NCBI GenBank assembly: GCA_037783545.1 | Contig: JBBELK010000450.1 | Span: forward strand, 310,001-374,000 | Direction: 5' to 3' | DNA from: Henricia sp. BOLD:AAB3569 | Taxonomy: Eukaryota; Echinodermata; Asteroidea; Spinulosida; Echinasteridae | DNA: 64,000 nt | Shown here: positions 52,195 through 63,750 of the stretch, one piece after another | Layout of the letters: each line of letters opens with the position of its first letter | Position numbering within the stretch: the stretch's first letter is position 1 | Notes under the pieces: generated by a model | What the model was told of the DNA's origin: nothing | The model's database searches: none | What the model saw: only the letters and a program-made list of their open reading frames with translations | Made by a program: the position numbers and the translations under genes

Positions 52195-52320
52195 AAAGGA
52201 ATTTCAAATTGTCATTGAAAACAAGGGTCTCAGTGCTTTCCTTTGTGACGTATTACAATGGCTCGGCATCTGAAACGAAGATGCCGGTGCGGAATATAAT
52301 ATTTGTCAATCAGCGATGGT
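52195..52320. repeat. Dispersed repeat, third copy
   Basis: AATTTCAAATTGTCATTGAA and CTCGGCATCTGAAACGA match copies at 45260-45405 and 30930-31075. Confidence 0.6.
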
Positions 52321-52538
52321 CGTATACGACTATTGCTATACAATTGATACAAACATTTTCTTGAAAATGGCACCAAACCATCCATCGTGCTTACACACGA
52401 TGGTTGAGACTGTGTGCTCAGACTTCAAATCAGCTTTTTGTATGTAACATCTGCATGACTGATACCCCTAATTCTTCACTTTTAAATGCGTGCACCTCAT
52501 AGCAAAAGAAATTAGTCTAGTCCAGTGGATACTAAGTG

Positions 52539-52847
52539 CAGGCGCGGATCCAGGGGGGGGGGGGGGGGGGGAGGGGTTGGGGGTCAAAACCCCCCCTGCT
52601 CTTAAAAAAAAACAAAAAATAAATAAATAAATAAATTTTGACAAATAAATTTTTGTCCAGATGTTCATCAAGAGAAATCCAAGGAGGTTATTTTCCCCGA
52701 TATACAAGTCTTCCCCATCATAAGGTAAGTGCATCACTCAGCAATGTACAAGTGATAGATTGCATACTTTATATATATGTATATATATATATAACAAAAT
52801 CTGACGGGCCGAAACCCCCCCTGGAAAAATTCCTGGATCCGCCCCTG
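52539..52847. mobile_element. MITE with CAGGGGCGGATCCAGG ends and AAGTG duplication
   Basis: CAGGCGCGGATCCAGG at 52539 and CCTGGATCCGCCCCTG at 52847 are near-perfect inverted repeats. AAGTG flanks both sides (52534-52538 and 52848-52852). It contains a poly-G run, an (AAAT)n run and a TA repeat. Confidence 0.82.
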
Positions 52848-52929
52848 AAGTGTGCATGTGAAAGGGAGTACATGTACGTCAATACACAAGGCGCTTTTCA
52901 CTATACAAAACTCGCAAAAGGCTAATTGA

Positions 52930-54560
52930 GCATGATGACCAATAATATAGACACTTGAAGACTGCATGAGGTCCTCGAGCGAGAGACTAAGACAAACAAA
53001 GCACACGAATCGGCTCCTTCAATCGCGTACCCAATCCTCATTAGAACATGATATGTAACACTTGAATTTTACAGCAATGAAATACCAAGTCATCGAGAAC
53101 TAGTATTATTCCGTGCTCAACCATGCATGCATTGTTCAGCCACAAGAGTCCCCTGCGGTTATGACAACAAAACCATCATTTTATAATATTGCTCTCAGAA
53201 TAAATTACATTGATTTACTTTGTGAGCGATGTAGTTGAACCTTTTGAGAGACATCGACGATTCCTTTAAAGAGGAAGAATCCCCCTTGACGAAAATCCAG
53301 CATTTAGGCTTTTTTCGATAGTCCAAACATCCCTCTTGCCGACGTGGATTTTTATTTTTTTTTAATTGTCGGTTTTAAGTGGATAAATTGCAAGCAAAAG
53401 TGCGCTTTTCGAAAATGAGATTTTCGCGATTTCTGAAACGCTCATTAGGTATTCATGATATGCGCGTGACCCCGTGACGCAATCCTGAGAAAGAGAAGTC
53501 AACACGATTGTTAGCTCCATACGTTTACGCGCAAAAAACTTGGAAAACCGTCTCTGTTAGATGGTGTTTTTTGAAGAATTTTGTTGGTCCAAAAAGCCAG
53601 AGATATGCCCAGTAGCTGCGTGGTTGTATGTTTTACCAGACACTATGAAAAAAAAGAGCAAAAATATTTTATTTTCTATTACCAAGAGAGAGAAAAATGA
53701 GTCGCTCATTCTATAACTTGTAAGGCCGATGTTCAAACACGTGGAAACTATGCCCGCAGGGGACCGTACCATGCATGCTGCACACAGACCGCTGTGAATT
53801 AATGCCGTTCGTTCCGTGACAAAACCACCCGTCGCAATGCACCAGTATTTACTTCAAAAGAGCTTCATTGTGAGCCACAATTTCATAGTTTTTTCACAAA
53901 ACAGGTAATAATAGATTGTTGTCATATTACATGAAGTGTTTTTCACGTTTGTATTTTGAATTACAAGGACAAAACAGGCATGATAAACATTCACTTCTTG
54001 TATTTTCTATTCAATACTGCACAGACCGTTTTGTATGTTTCTCAGGATGACGTCAAAACCCTGTTGATAAACAAGCCAAGTGACCTCGAGCGTTTCAGAA
54101 TTTCGGGTGAAGAGGGTCGGAACTGCTTTACGTTTTAAGCAAAAGCCTGTCGATTTTTTGTGAAAAAAACAAGTTGTGATGGTGTTGTAGACACATACAC
54201 CTCCATGATAAACAGAAAAACAAAAAAAATGTGGAAGGGGGGATTCTAGCTGTTTAAGATAATGCATTTTTGCACGAAGCTGAAAAACCATGTCTACAAT
54301 CTCTTTACCTGTCTCTTAGAATTGTATTTTGGAGTTGAAACACTTCTATACATTCGTGCATATTTATGAGGCTTCTTTTTTTCTTTCAAAAGTTCTGGAT
54401 GTTCTCGCCGAGGCTCTTCGAGAATTCTCTTCTCAAATTAGTTTCATAGGTTACTTAAAGATAGTATACATGATTAGTAAACTGTTACAAATAGTTTTAT
54501 CCCCCTGTGTGGTTGAAGATATGCATGATTAAAACCAACCTGAGCAAAAAACAGTCAAAA
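52930..54560. other. No recognisable gene
   Basis: Short open frames only, with no splice-linked domain. No long inverted repeat seen. Confidence 0.5.
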
Positions 54561-54564
54561 AAGG

Positions 54565-54760
54565 GTTTGCAGTCATTTCGCCCTAAAACCACTTCGCCCT
54601 GAACCATTTCGACCTGAACCACGGCCTGTGCACGAAGTGGTTTTAGGACGAAGTGGCATTTGGGCGATGTAGTGTTTGGACGAAGTAATTTAGGGCGAAA
54701 TGGCACTCGGGCGAAATGGCACTTGGGCGAAATGGTTTTGGGGCGAATTGAATTTTCGTC
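54565..54760. mobile_element. GGCGAAATGG word element
   Basis: CATTTCGCCCTAAAACCACTTC at the left and repeated GGGCGAAATGGCACTTGG at the right. About ten variants of the word in the two orientations form an approximate palindrome centred near 54625. Confidence 0.65.
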
Positions 54761-55366
54761 TCACGAGACGAAAACTAATTGTTTTACTAATTTCTCAAAG
54801 ACTATAGCACTTCAGACAAAACCATTTCAGGGGAAGTTTTCTACGGTCATCATGTTTATATTGTGTAAGTTAGGCGTAAATCTGTGAACATTTCTGATTT
54901 TCGAGATTACCAATGATGTATACTGCCTTTGAACGATATTATAGTATTAACCCATTACATGCCTCGATGTAAAGCTTAAAACAAGCCTAACTTGATGGTA
55001 ATTGTTAATTACAGATGAATATGACAATTTCTTTATTATCCCTCAATAATTTATATTTAATTTAAAACCTGTCGTAGAGATCTCAAGTTCCTCAACCACA
55101 ACATTGCACCGCTGTATATTTCGATTATTGCAACTAACGAAAAAGTAATGTAAGCATGTCCTCTGAATCATTTGGTTAAATACCAAATGTAATCTGCTAA
55201 TTGGAAACTAATGTGCCAAACATGTGTCCAGGCTTGTAACGTATGCGTATCTGACACATTTTCAACCAGCAGCCCTCCCACATTTTATATAGAACCAATT
55301 AAGGGTATGATAGAAAATTATCTGTACGTGAATGGGTCTATTTTAATGTTAACATACAAGTCTTAC

Positions 55367-55710
55367 TTGGGTTAAAAGCTATATGTATCATTTGCAAGAT
55401 AAAACGTTTTACAGATTCGTAGAATAAAGGTGTAACATATCTCCAGAAGAATGATGGTAAACTAGCCTGAGGAAATGTTAGCTGCATCAGTGCTTCAGAA
55501 ACCTTAAAAATCTATATATGGATTTTGTGTACAAGTGAATGGTAAAAAAAGTCCCGTGCACGGGACGTTTTTAGAAAACATGCACCATCTGTTGTCAATT
55601 TTCAGCATGAAATACCATTTGGGACGGAAATTAATTCATTGGTGTTTGTTACTATTGCTCAACACTTTGAATAAGGTATTTCTTGTCAACTCATGAAAAA
55701 CAAAGTTCAT
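55367..55710. repeat. Truncated TTAA-type MITE, copy A
   Basis: TTAAAAGCTATATGTATCATTTGCAAG start, then about 340 bases that match 56946-57285 closely (including AGTCCCGTGCACGGGAC against AGTCCTGTGCACGGGAC). The right end is missing. Confidence 0.75.
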
Positions 55711-55914
55711 GGCACTGGATGGCCCCCAGCTATGGCGGACGTACACGGACCATGACTTTGCAGCTCGGATTGGTGTATACCCGTACCCGAGGAGCCCCGC
55801 GAATGGTAGCACCAAGCAAGACTGTTTTTTCCCCATTGTTTTCATAATAATAATATAAATAACACAAGCATTTATAAAGCGCCATCTATCTATGTAGACA
55901 TATTCCGAGGCGGC

Positions 55915-56165
55915 TGTTGCCATTATTACCGCTGCCATCAGGAAATCACCAGAACCATTTCGCTTCAACTAGGTGGCAACCCGGCCAAGGCGCACAACCC
56001 TATCAGCAGTTAGATTGTGGCATTCCCCATAACAGCTTCCCATATATCGCTTGGGTTGACGAGGCAACTGGGATTAAATGCCTTGCCCAGGGACACAGAC
56101 ACGTTGGTCGAAGTGGGGCTCGAACCCCCAACCTCTGATTGGGAGTTCATACCACTAGACCACAT
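55915..56165 (-). mobile_element. tRNA-Gly-like SINE, copy 2
   Basis: Nearly identical to 20110-20370, including GGGGTTCGAGCCCC on the minus strand and CCCTGGGCAAGGCATTTAAT. It lacks a few bases in the head (GAGTTCATACCACTAG). Confidence 0.8.
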
Positions 56166-56941
56166 GTTTGAGTTAATGTGCGCAAGCGCAATATGACCAA
56201 CTGTTTTAACGGTGTCCAATTGAAGACAGTCCGCGTTTCCGCTTGGCCAGGTCTGATAAAATAAAAGGTAGATAAACTGCTGAAAAGAAAATCGCTTTAT
56301 CCTATGAAAGCGGCCCGACTGTTCTCAAAATAAGGACGAAAATGTGGGAAACAAAAGTGAAGTAGGCCAATTTCTTGTTATTTCAATAAATATGTACAGA
56401 GGTGCAGCCCGAGCGAACAGCGTAACAATATTATCTCATGTACGCATAATTCATGTTTGACAATAACCCCTGGCAAACACGAAACGAGATCGCACTCTAA
56501 ATCGCAGGGGAGTCGTGCTGTATTCACGATTAATACAAACACGCAGCAGCGAAAAGGGAAATAACTGGGGCTTCGTGCTCGACGTGTATGCTCCTTTCAA
56601 GGTGCTTGGGGAGATTTAGGTTTTGTGCTAAGCCTTATCAAAATATTGGCGGGAAAAGTATTGAAATTTTTTACATAATGTCCCACGATAACACTACATT
56701 GTAAAAGCTTAATTCGATCAGAATTTAACCACATTCCTACTTTTAAAAATGCGCTAATGGTTTATTGAACAGTTTCCGTGCGTTTAAGAAAGTTTTAAAA
56801 TGCTAAACTGTTAAATAATGGAAAAAAAGCTTTCGAGTGGGGACACGAGTTGGAAAAATCGGGGAAAGTTTAAATTGTATTCTTTATGTGCTAGTTTTGG
56901 GCGGGTTTTTTGGTTTATTTGGATCAGCTAAGCTAAGTTAC

Positions 56942-57319
56942 TTAAAGGCCCTATGTATCATTTGCAAGATAAAACTTTTTACAGATTCGTGGAATAAGAG
57001 TGTAACATATCTAAGGAGGATTGCTGGTAAACTAGCTTGAATAAATTTTAGCTACTTAGATGCATCAATGCTTCAGAAAACCTTGAAAATCTATATATGG
57101 ATTTTGTGTACAAGTGAATGGTAAAAAAGTCCTGTGCACGGGACTTCCTTTTAAAAAACTACCTTCGGTTGTCAATTTCCAGCATAAAATACCATTTTGG
57201 ACGGAAATAAATTCATGTGGTGTTTGTTACCATTGCTATCAACCCTTTGGGTAAGGTATTTCTTGTCAACTCATGAAAAACAAAATTGGGTGATTGCAAA
57301 TGATACAATGGGCCTTTAA
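56942..57319. mobile_element. piggyBac-type MITE (TTAA ends), second subfamily
   Basis: TTAA|AGGCCCTATGTATCATTTGC at the left and GCAAATGATACAATGGGCCT|TTAA at the right, giving 22-bp inverted ends with two differences. The terminal bases match those of 15886-16419, so both subfamilies probably used the same enzyme. Confidence 0.88.
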
Positions 57320-57605
57320 TTTTTGGTTAACCAGTCATGCACGAGTGCATCAAATCAGGCTAATAATTATGCGATCAAACTGCGAGATGGAGACCTAATG
57401 GAAGTAGACCAGTTCACATACCTAGGCAGTGTTGTAAGCAAGACTGGAGGAACAGACCAAGACATTAAGGCAAAGAAAGCCTCAGGTGCATTCAAAGCCT
57501 TGAAACATATCTGGACATCAGCGGTAATATCTGTGAAAACCAAGCTACGCATCTTTAACAGAAATGTTAAATCTGTGCTTTTGTACGCCTGTCTGTACAG
57601 TAAAC
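57320..57605 (+). pseudogene. LINE reverse-transcriptase C-terminal fragment, first part
   Basis: Reads NNYAIKLRDGDLMEVDQFTY, LGSVVSKTGGTDQDIKAK and VKTKLRIFNRNVKSVLLYAC, the FTYLGS...DI..R...LY.C block after the palm of many non-LTR reverse transcriptases. Interrupted at 57605 by another LINE tail; it resumes at 58025. Confidence 0.88.
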
Positions 57606-58024
57606 TGGTCGTTGATACAATATCATGTACTTTTTTGTTTTGTTTTGTTTTGCTTTGTGTGTTGTTTTGTTTTGTGTGTTGTTTTGGTTTTTTTTGTGTT
57701 TTTTTCTTTTTAGAATTATGATTTAAATATAGTATGCATGCCAGTATTTATTTTATTTACAAGTATTATAACTTATGATAATTGCTTAATTTTGTAAATA
57801 TTTTTATTAAATGTATTTATCCTAAATGTATTATCCAATTAGTTTGGAGAGCCCCTCGATAGAAACTTGTTTCTTTTGGGTAATCCTGCGGGAGCTATTT
57901 GGATATTGTTTTCTGTTATGTTTCCTTCTCGGTGTTTATTTGTATGTATGTAATATGTGCGTGTAATTTATTTGTCTGTGATTTATATATCCCGGAAAAT
58001 GAAATAAATAAAAATAAAATAAAA
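57605..58024 (+). mobile_element. LINE 3'-tail insertion nested in the LINE fragment
   Basis: 420 bases breaking the upstream LINE frame. It has a TTTTG-rich start, then TTTGGGTAATCCTGCGGGAGC, and ends in an A-rich tail with AATAAATAAAAATAAAA. Typical of a strongly 5'-truncated LINE copy. Confidence 0.7.
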
Positions 58025-58250
58025 TTAAGTGGCAAGATAGGGTCACACATCAATGAAGAACTGTGGAGAAGAGCAGGACAAGAAACACTCGACCACCAGA
58101 TCAAGAGAAGGAAGTGATGGGGCTGGCTTGGCCATACCTTACGGAAATCTTCCTCCATTATAGTCAGACACGCCCTCCAATGGAATCCACAAGAGAAACG
58201 TAAGCGTGGAAGACCCCGGACTACATGGAGAAGATCTACCGAAACAAAAG
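58025..58250 (+). pseudogene. LINE reverse-transcriptase C-terminal fragment, second part
   Basis: Reads INEELWRRAGQ, then after an in-frame stop [13 protein letters not shown] and [18 protein letters not shown]. This is the usual C-terminus of the same LINE type. Cut at 58250 by a MITE; the end continues at 58735-58830 (LGLSWRQLEALSRDRQ). Confidence 0.88.
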
Positions 58251-58734
58251 GTTGCACACCAGTAAATAGGGCTCCCATATAGGAACCAATGCTAAATGAC
58301 CAATTTTCAAAAATCATTTAAAAATACTCACAACTCTCTCAGCTTTTCAGGACAACAACCAGAATACTCACTGAAGTCTCATATTTTCAATTCTGTTAAA
58401 TTTTATGGGGGTAATCCGTCACTTTTATTCCTTAATTTCCACTTGAAACAAAACTACCCCTGCAACAGTGAAACTTGCTAATCAGACCAGCATCCATTTT
58501 GGAACAAAGGCACATACATGTACGCTACTGGGCAAAATAGGGCCACTTTTAGGAGCTACAGTGTCTAAAATGTTTATAGTTGGAAGAAAAAATACACCAC
58601 ATCGCGGCGATAGTCATATTCTACACAAGACCACACTCGTTCAGCTCACAACTCCCCTAATAAAGAAGAATTTGAGGACATACAAAATATTCATGAGCTT
58701 AGCGCACGGATCTCCCCTATTTACTTTGGTGCAC
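58251..58734. mobile_element. MITE, GGTGCACCCAAGTAAATAGGG family, copy 2
   Basis: TTGCACACCAGTAAATAGGG and CCTATTTACTTTGGTGCA ends; the body matches 23690-24130. It sits exactly between two pieces of one LINE reading, which confirms both boundaries. Confidence 0.85.
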
Positions 58735-58830
58735 TCAGAAGGGCGACAGTTGGGCCTTTCATGGCGACAGTTGGAGGCACTCTCCCGTGACAGACAAAAA
58801 TAGAGGACTCTTGTTGACGACCTATGCTCC
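58735..58830 (+). pseudogene. LINE reverse-transcriptase C-terminal fragment, third part
   Basis: Reads RQLGLSWRQLEALSRDRQK then RTLVDDLC, completing the C-terminal block of the LINE interrupted at 58250. One frame break. Confidence 0.75.
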
Positions 58831-58839
58831 AACTAGAAT

Positions 58840-60030
58840 TAACAGGGTTTAAAGTAAAGTAAGTCATGCATGCACGAGTAGACACTTTGTGGATCTATCA
58901 CATATGAAAACCAGTCCCCTGTCATGCCCTCTGGTGCAAAAGGTCTAGCGCTTCACAATATGCTGAAAAGGCCTCTATAGTGAAAGTTAACAACTTTCAC
59001 GCGGTATATTGTGAACTCCGCTTTAGTCGCCGTCGCCAAATAATTGATCCTTCAAGTAATAATCGAAGTCAAAACGTGTTTTTAGTTCCAACCATATCAA
59101 TGTTCCTGATAACAAATGAAAAAAGTCAACGTCCTCCAAATTAAACGTGAACATTGACGCTCGGGTGATTAGCTGCAGCTTCGGATAGTCACGGTCCCCT
59201 GGCAGGATTTCCTATCTCTAATTTCAGGCTTTAATGATTCTTCCAGTCATTTTATCCCCCACAGGACACACCCAAAGCATCAATTAAAGCGACTGTGGTT
59301 CTAATTAACCACTCTAATTCCACCTTTTGTGCACCGCAATCAACGTTTCGCTTCCGCAGCCAGAAACGCTTTCTCTGCGTGCTCTTAATGATGTACTCCC
59401 TTTGCACGAGTCTAATTCTCGCTTTGAGGAAAAATACTTTAACCATCAAACAATAAAATGTTTAGATACGCTCTCAAGGAATTCGCTTTAAATTGAATTA
59501 TATCCCAACTATAGCTTCAACTTGTTATTGCATCGCGCTTTGCACGAACGGAGTACAGATTGATAATGGAACAACGGGAGGAAAACAGATGACAAACATT
59601 CTATAAGTCCGGAATATCGCTCAGTTTCCTGCCTTAGCATGCTTTTGTGGTTACTTAATTGTTTTTTGTACCAAACTCTATTATATTTTATATAAAAATA
59701 CTCGCAAAATAGACCAACATTTGAGAGTGGAGACAGACTTCGGATATAAACGATGAGGCACATTAATTTTGTTTATACCTAGCAACAAAAGAAACGGCAA
59801 TTTATTTTCTACTTTTCTATCAAAAAAATAATGCAGTCACTCTGAGACTAGAAATTTGTCAGCACACAGAAGCTTTATGCAATCATGCATTCTGAATTAA
59901 GCTGTTAATATTTTCCAACTTAACTACAAAAGATAAATGATAAAACTAACAAATCGCGTTTCTTCTATTTTACTGGGTTTAGTAGTAACATTTAGATCCA
60001 ATACACCATAATTGCCAAAGGCACGGAATT
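58840..60030. other. No recognisable gene
   Basis: No open frame with family resemblance, no tRNA-like boxes. AT-rich toward the right. Confidence 0.5.
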
Positions 60031-60054
60031 CTTGCCTTTTTTTTTTCAATTAAA

Positions 60055-61620
60055 CTTTATTTTAAGAGGGTGACCCTACACTTAAAAGCTGACTTTAAAG
60101 GGGCTCAAATACATGTACACATAAAACAAATACAATAACAACAAACACATTACATATTCATATTGCAAACTTATAGTTTCGATAACCAAACATACCAGAG
60201 ACAGAAACAAACACACAAACAAGATACAAGTAACAAACATAACACAAAATAAGTTGCACTTCACACCCCTCAGGAGCAGCTAATATAGCATTTCAAGATT
60301 ATCTTTCAAGTATTATGTTTTAGTTTGGTTTTAAATGTGATATACGAAGAAGCATTGCGAATGTCAGATGGAAGTGAGTTAAGAAAACTAGGTCCCTTGT
60401 AACAAAAGCTGCTCCTGAGGGATTCAGTTCGAATTCTTGGCAAGATGAAGTGGCCTTGAGATTGTAACCTTGTAGTCATATTTCTACTGGGGGCTCTGGA
60501 AACAAAAATCTGGACAAATAGACCGGGACGTCGTCAGTGGTGGACCTGTAGGCTATAGACAGCCAAGTTGAAATTGAATTCGACTTTGAACAGTGTGTGT
60601 CAATTTATGAGTTGGGTGTGAGATGTTAATGGCTGGGATTTGGTAATAATACGAAATGCTTTATTCTGTAATACTTGAATGCGTTGAATATTTGTGACTG
60701 ACCTTTGCCCCCATATACTGCAGCAATAATCAACATGTGGTAATACAATGGCATTTAATATAAAGAAGAGTATATATATAAGCCCTTTTCCCGTATTAGG
60801 ACGACCGTTTTGGGTAGAGAGCTTACAGAGACCACTAAATCTTCAAATTTGGCGGGAAAAAGGTCGTGAATTGACACCGATTTTCTCGACTTAAAGTTCT
60901 CATAAACATGTTTTTTGAACGAGACAAAAATGGATTGCGACCTAATAAAAATGGTTAAGAACCTAATAAAAATGGTTTTTGACCTAAAAAATATGGTTTT
61001 TGAAGCACTTATCTTCAGGGCGACCGGTAGCCGGTCGCCCTAATACGGCCGGTCGCCCTAATACGCCTTTTTTACCCACATCCGGTCGCCCTATCACGGG
61101 GAAGATAGCTGTACGCATAGGCCTATCAATAAATTTACGAACTCGAGCCAAAAGGCAGTTGGAAAAACCAAGTTTGGAACAGAGAGCATTTACTTGAGGT
61201 ACCCACATTGTCATTAGCCTATCATCTAATTCCCAAATGCTTATGTTTATTTACCTGTGTAATGAATTGGTTATTAATAACAAGTTCCAAGTCTGCATTA
61301 TTTTTGAGTCTGTTAGGAGTACCAATAAGCATTGATGTTGTTTTATCTGTGTTAATTTAGAAAGCCATTTCTTTAATGATTGCAAATCCTGGTTTGGTGT
61401 ATCATTGACTACCCTTAAAGAGGAATCCGAAAAATACATAATCGTATCGTCAGCATGCATGTCAATGTTTGAATTTAGTACAGATGGTGGGAGATCATTT
61501 ATACAAATAACAAACAAAAGAGGCCAAATGATTGATCCTTGCGGTATTCCCATTTGTACTGATTTTGAGGATGAGATATTTGATTGGATGGACACACGTT
61601 GAGATCTATTACTAATAACA
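60055..61620 (-). pseudogene. Jockey/CR1-type LINE fragment, interrupted
   Basis: The minus strand reads VQMGIPQGSI, LLFVICINDLPPSV, MHADDTIMYFSD (catalytic ADD) and LQSLKKWLSKL. Much further down it has LRSSFCYKGPSFLNSLPSDI with a following FKTKLK, the usual C-terminal 'KGP..WNSLP' block. The reading is broken by an inserted GACGACCGG element (60799-61091) and by frameshifts. 5' end absent. Confidence 0.87.
60799..61091. mobile_element. GACGACCGG word element inserted in the LINE
   Basis: GGACGACCGTTTTGGG at the left and CATCCGGTCGCCC at the right, with TA on both edges. The inverted similarity may extend further out (CTTTTCCCGTATTAGG against CTTCCCCGTGATAGG), so boundaries are uncertain by about 15 bases. 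It shares GATTTTCTCGACTTAAAGTT and GACCTAATAAAAATGGTT with the double copy at 42325-42960. Confidence 0.75.
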
Positions 61621-61624
61621 GACG

Positions 61625-62390
61625 AAATAATTTGTCATTTTCTGAAACCCTAACACCTGCTATAAGTTATACCGGGATGAAATACTACACGACGAAATTT
61701 GACATACCAAATAATTTGAATGTCGTTTCTACACGCAAATTACGACCAAATCCCGAACCAGTACTTTATTATTATTATTATTATTTATTTCTGGTATTCA
61801 TACCAATGGTATTCATACCATTTCTGGTATTCATACTTGAGACGAATGAAATCTCCACTTTGCCAGATGGGTTTTTCCACAGTAAAGGGGGCATTTTGGC
61901 AACACGGACTTTGTCTGGTCTCAAAATAAAAGAAATAAGTTTCAGTTGTTCTGAAGAGATAACTTAGGCTCAAAAAGGGTTAAAAAACAGTGTGGCAGCG
62001 TGCCTTTCTAAAATTCGTGTGGGAATTTACCTAATACATGTACATTTAGTACACAGTAGACAGCCGAAGTATGACGTGTTGCCATGGCAATTGGATCTAA
62101 ACTATCATGGCCGTCGGGAAAAAAGAACCATTGCAAAGCACAGGGACACGATTGAGTGGTTTTTAGTTTAGAGCCAATTGCCTAGGCAACCAACAAAAGA
62201 TGACGTATTCACTTCAGCAGTCTATTCTGGTTTCTACTACATATAGTCCAGTCAATCTAGGCATTTTTTTGGCTCAACCCACCACTAATTGCAACTGAAT
62301 TTTTTTAACTGGTATGCATTTTAGTAAAGTTTCCTGAACACCATACTAAAAGTCTACCGAAGTATATTTGGTGGAAGGGTGTCAAATTTG
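61625..62390. other. No gene seen; simple repeats
   Basis: Contains an ATT run (61768-61790) and a short repeat of GGTATTCATACCA at about 61793-61850. The surrounding open frames are not convincing. Confidence 0.5.
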
Positions 62391-62404
62391 CATAATATGC
62401 AAAT

Positions 62405-62895
62405 TACCTGCCGCCATTAGAAAAAAATATATTATATATATGTAGGTACCCAATTAAAGCACATGAAGTGTCTAAACATATGTTTGCATGGTCACAGTAT
62501 ACGATAAACATGTTTCTGAATTGATAGTGTGACCACAAATATGCAAATTATGCAAATTACGCAAATTACCTGCCGTCATTAGGACAAATTACATTTTGAA
62601 CTATAACTATATATGTAGGTACCCAATCAAAGCACATGAAGCATCTAAACCTATGTTTGCATGGTCACAGTACACGATAAACATGTTTTTGAATGAATAG
62701 TGTTAACACAAATATGCAAATTATGCAAATTAGCGGCCACCATTAGGGGGAAATTTACACTGTATTTTCGTACGCTAGTATCTACTCAAAAGATTTACAT
62801 GTATTTGTGTAACGTACCCATGATTTTATGGCCAGAGAACATAAACACGTTTCTCAATTCATATTGTTAAGATAAATATGCAAATTAGGTACCGA
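62405..62895. repeat. 173-bp tandem repeat, two good copies and one decayed
   Basis: TGTAGGTACCCAAT starts at 62441 and again at 62614. Each unit contains AAAGCACATGAAG, GTTTGCATGGTCACAGTA, GATAAACATGTTT and ends in ATGCAAATTATGCAAATTA. A diverged third unit (62750-62895) keeps AAATATGCAAATTAGG. Confidence 0.8.
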
Positions 62896-63384
62896 AATTG
62901 TAAAAAACAAGTGTTTTTCACCACAAAATCTCTAAACCCCGCTTTTCCTTCTACAATAATCCATTTTATGACTGTTGGGTAAAATACATAATTCACAGTC
63001 GTACGCTTTGGTAGCGACCTGAACCATTCCCACAGCACATGAAAAGGTAACTTTCGACCAATAAAAAGCAGTTGTGTCAACCCACTGCCCCCCTCACACC
63101 TTCTCCGTCTTTGATAATAATTTATGTAAATATTCGGGTGTGGTGTTTTAATTCAATTTGATAGGTAATGTATGGCAGAAATTTGCATAGAAGAGACGGA
63201 CAGTGCCTAAATTATAAATAGTCTTTGTGAAACGTTCAAGCAGTGGAAAAGCAGACTGTTGTTGAACGAGAGTTTACTGTAAATGCCTGATTTAAGTAAC
63301 TGAGGCATTACTCAATGTTAAATTTAATGTTTTGCGAACACAATCTGATAAGGGCTAGCATTCCAACCGTATGTGCCAGCGGTG

Positions 63385-63514
63385 TATAGACCGTATCGAA
63401 TAGCCGCCATCTTGTAGGGTAGTTTCTTTGTCTATTGAGGACATGCGTGGTTGCACGTATTATGCTTAAACAAAAGGTGCCCCACAAGATGGTTGCTATT
63501 CGATACGGTCTATA
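63385..63514. repeat. MITE, TATAGACCGTATCGAATAGC family, copy 2
   Basis: TATAGACCGTATCGAATAGC with CGCCATCTTG inside, mirrored by CAAGATGGTTGCTATTCGATACGGTCTATA. 130 bases; relative at 38734-38880. Confidence 0.85.
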
Positions 63515-63517
63515 CCC

Positions 63518-63750
63518 AGCACGATATGTGGCAAAGGGACTCCCGCCCCCACCCCCCAACGCCCTATACCTAAACACTCTTTCCTTTTGTTAATGCCCCC
63601 CCCCCCCCCCCCCCCCCCCGCCCACCTGCCCCTTCCCCCCCACCCCCCTAAAAACCTGAAAGGAATTCTTTTGAAATTCCTTGATGTTTGAGACACAATG
63701 GGGGAACAATAGAAGAGAGAGTGAGGGGACCCACTGCCACATATCGTGCT
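63518..63750. repeat. MITE, AGCACGATATGTGGCA family, copy 2
   Basis: AGCACGATATGTGGCA and TGCCACATATCGTGCT ends, directly beside the previous MITE. It includes a poly-C run (63597-63619) and matches 29971-30148 otherwise. The C run creates false Gly-rich frames on the minus strand. Confidence 0.83.

Noticed and set aside
57599-57721. Phe/Cys-rich extension of the LINE frame
   Set aside because: Produced by a TTTTG repeat in an inserted LINE tail, not coding.
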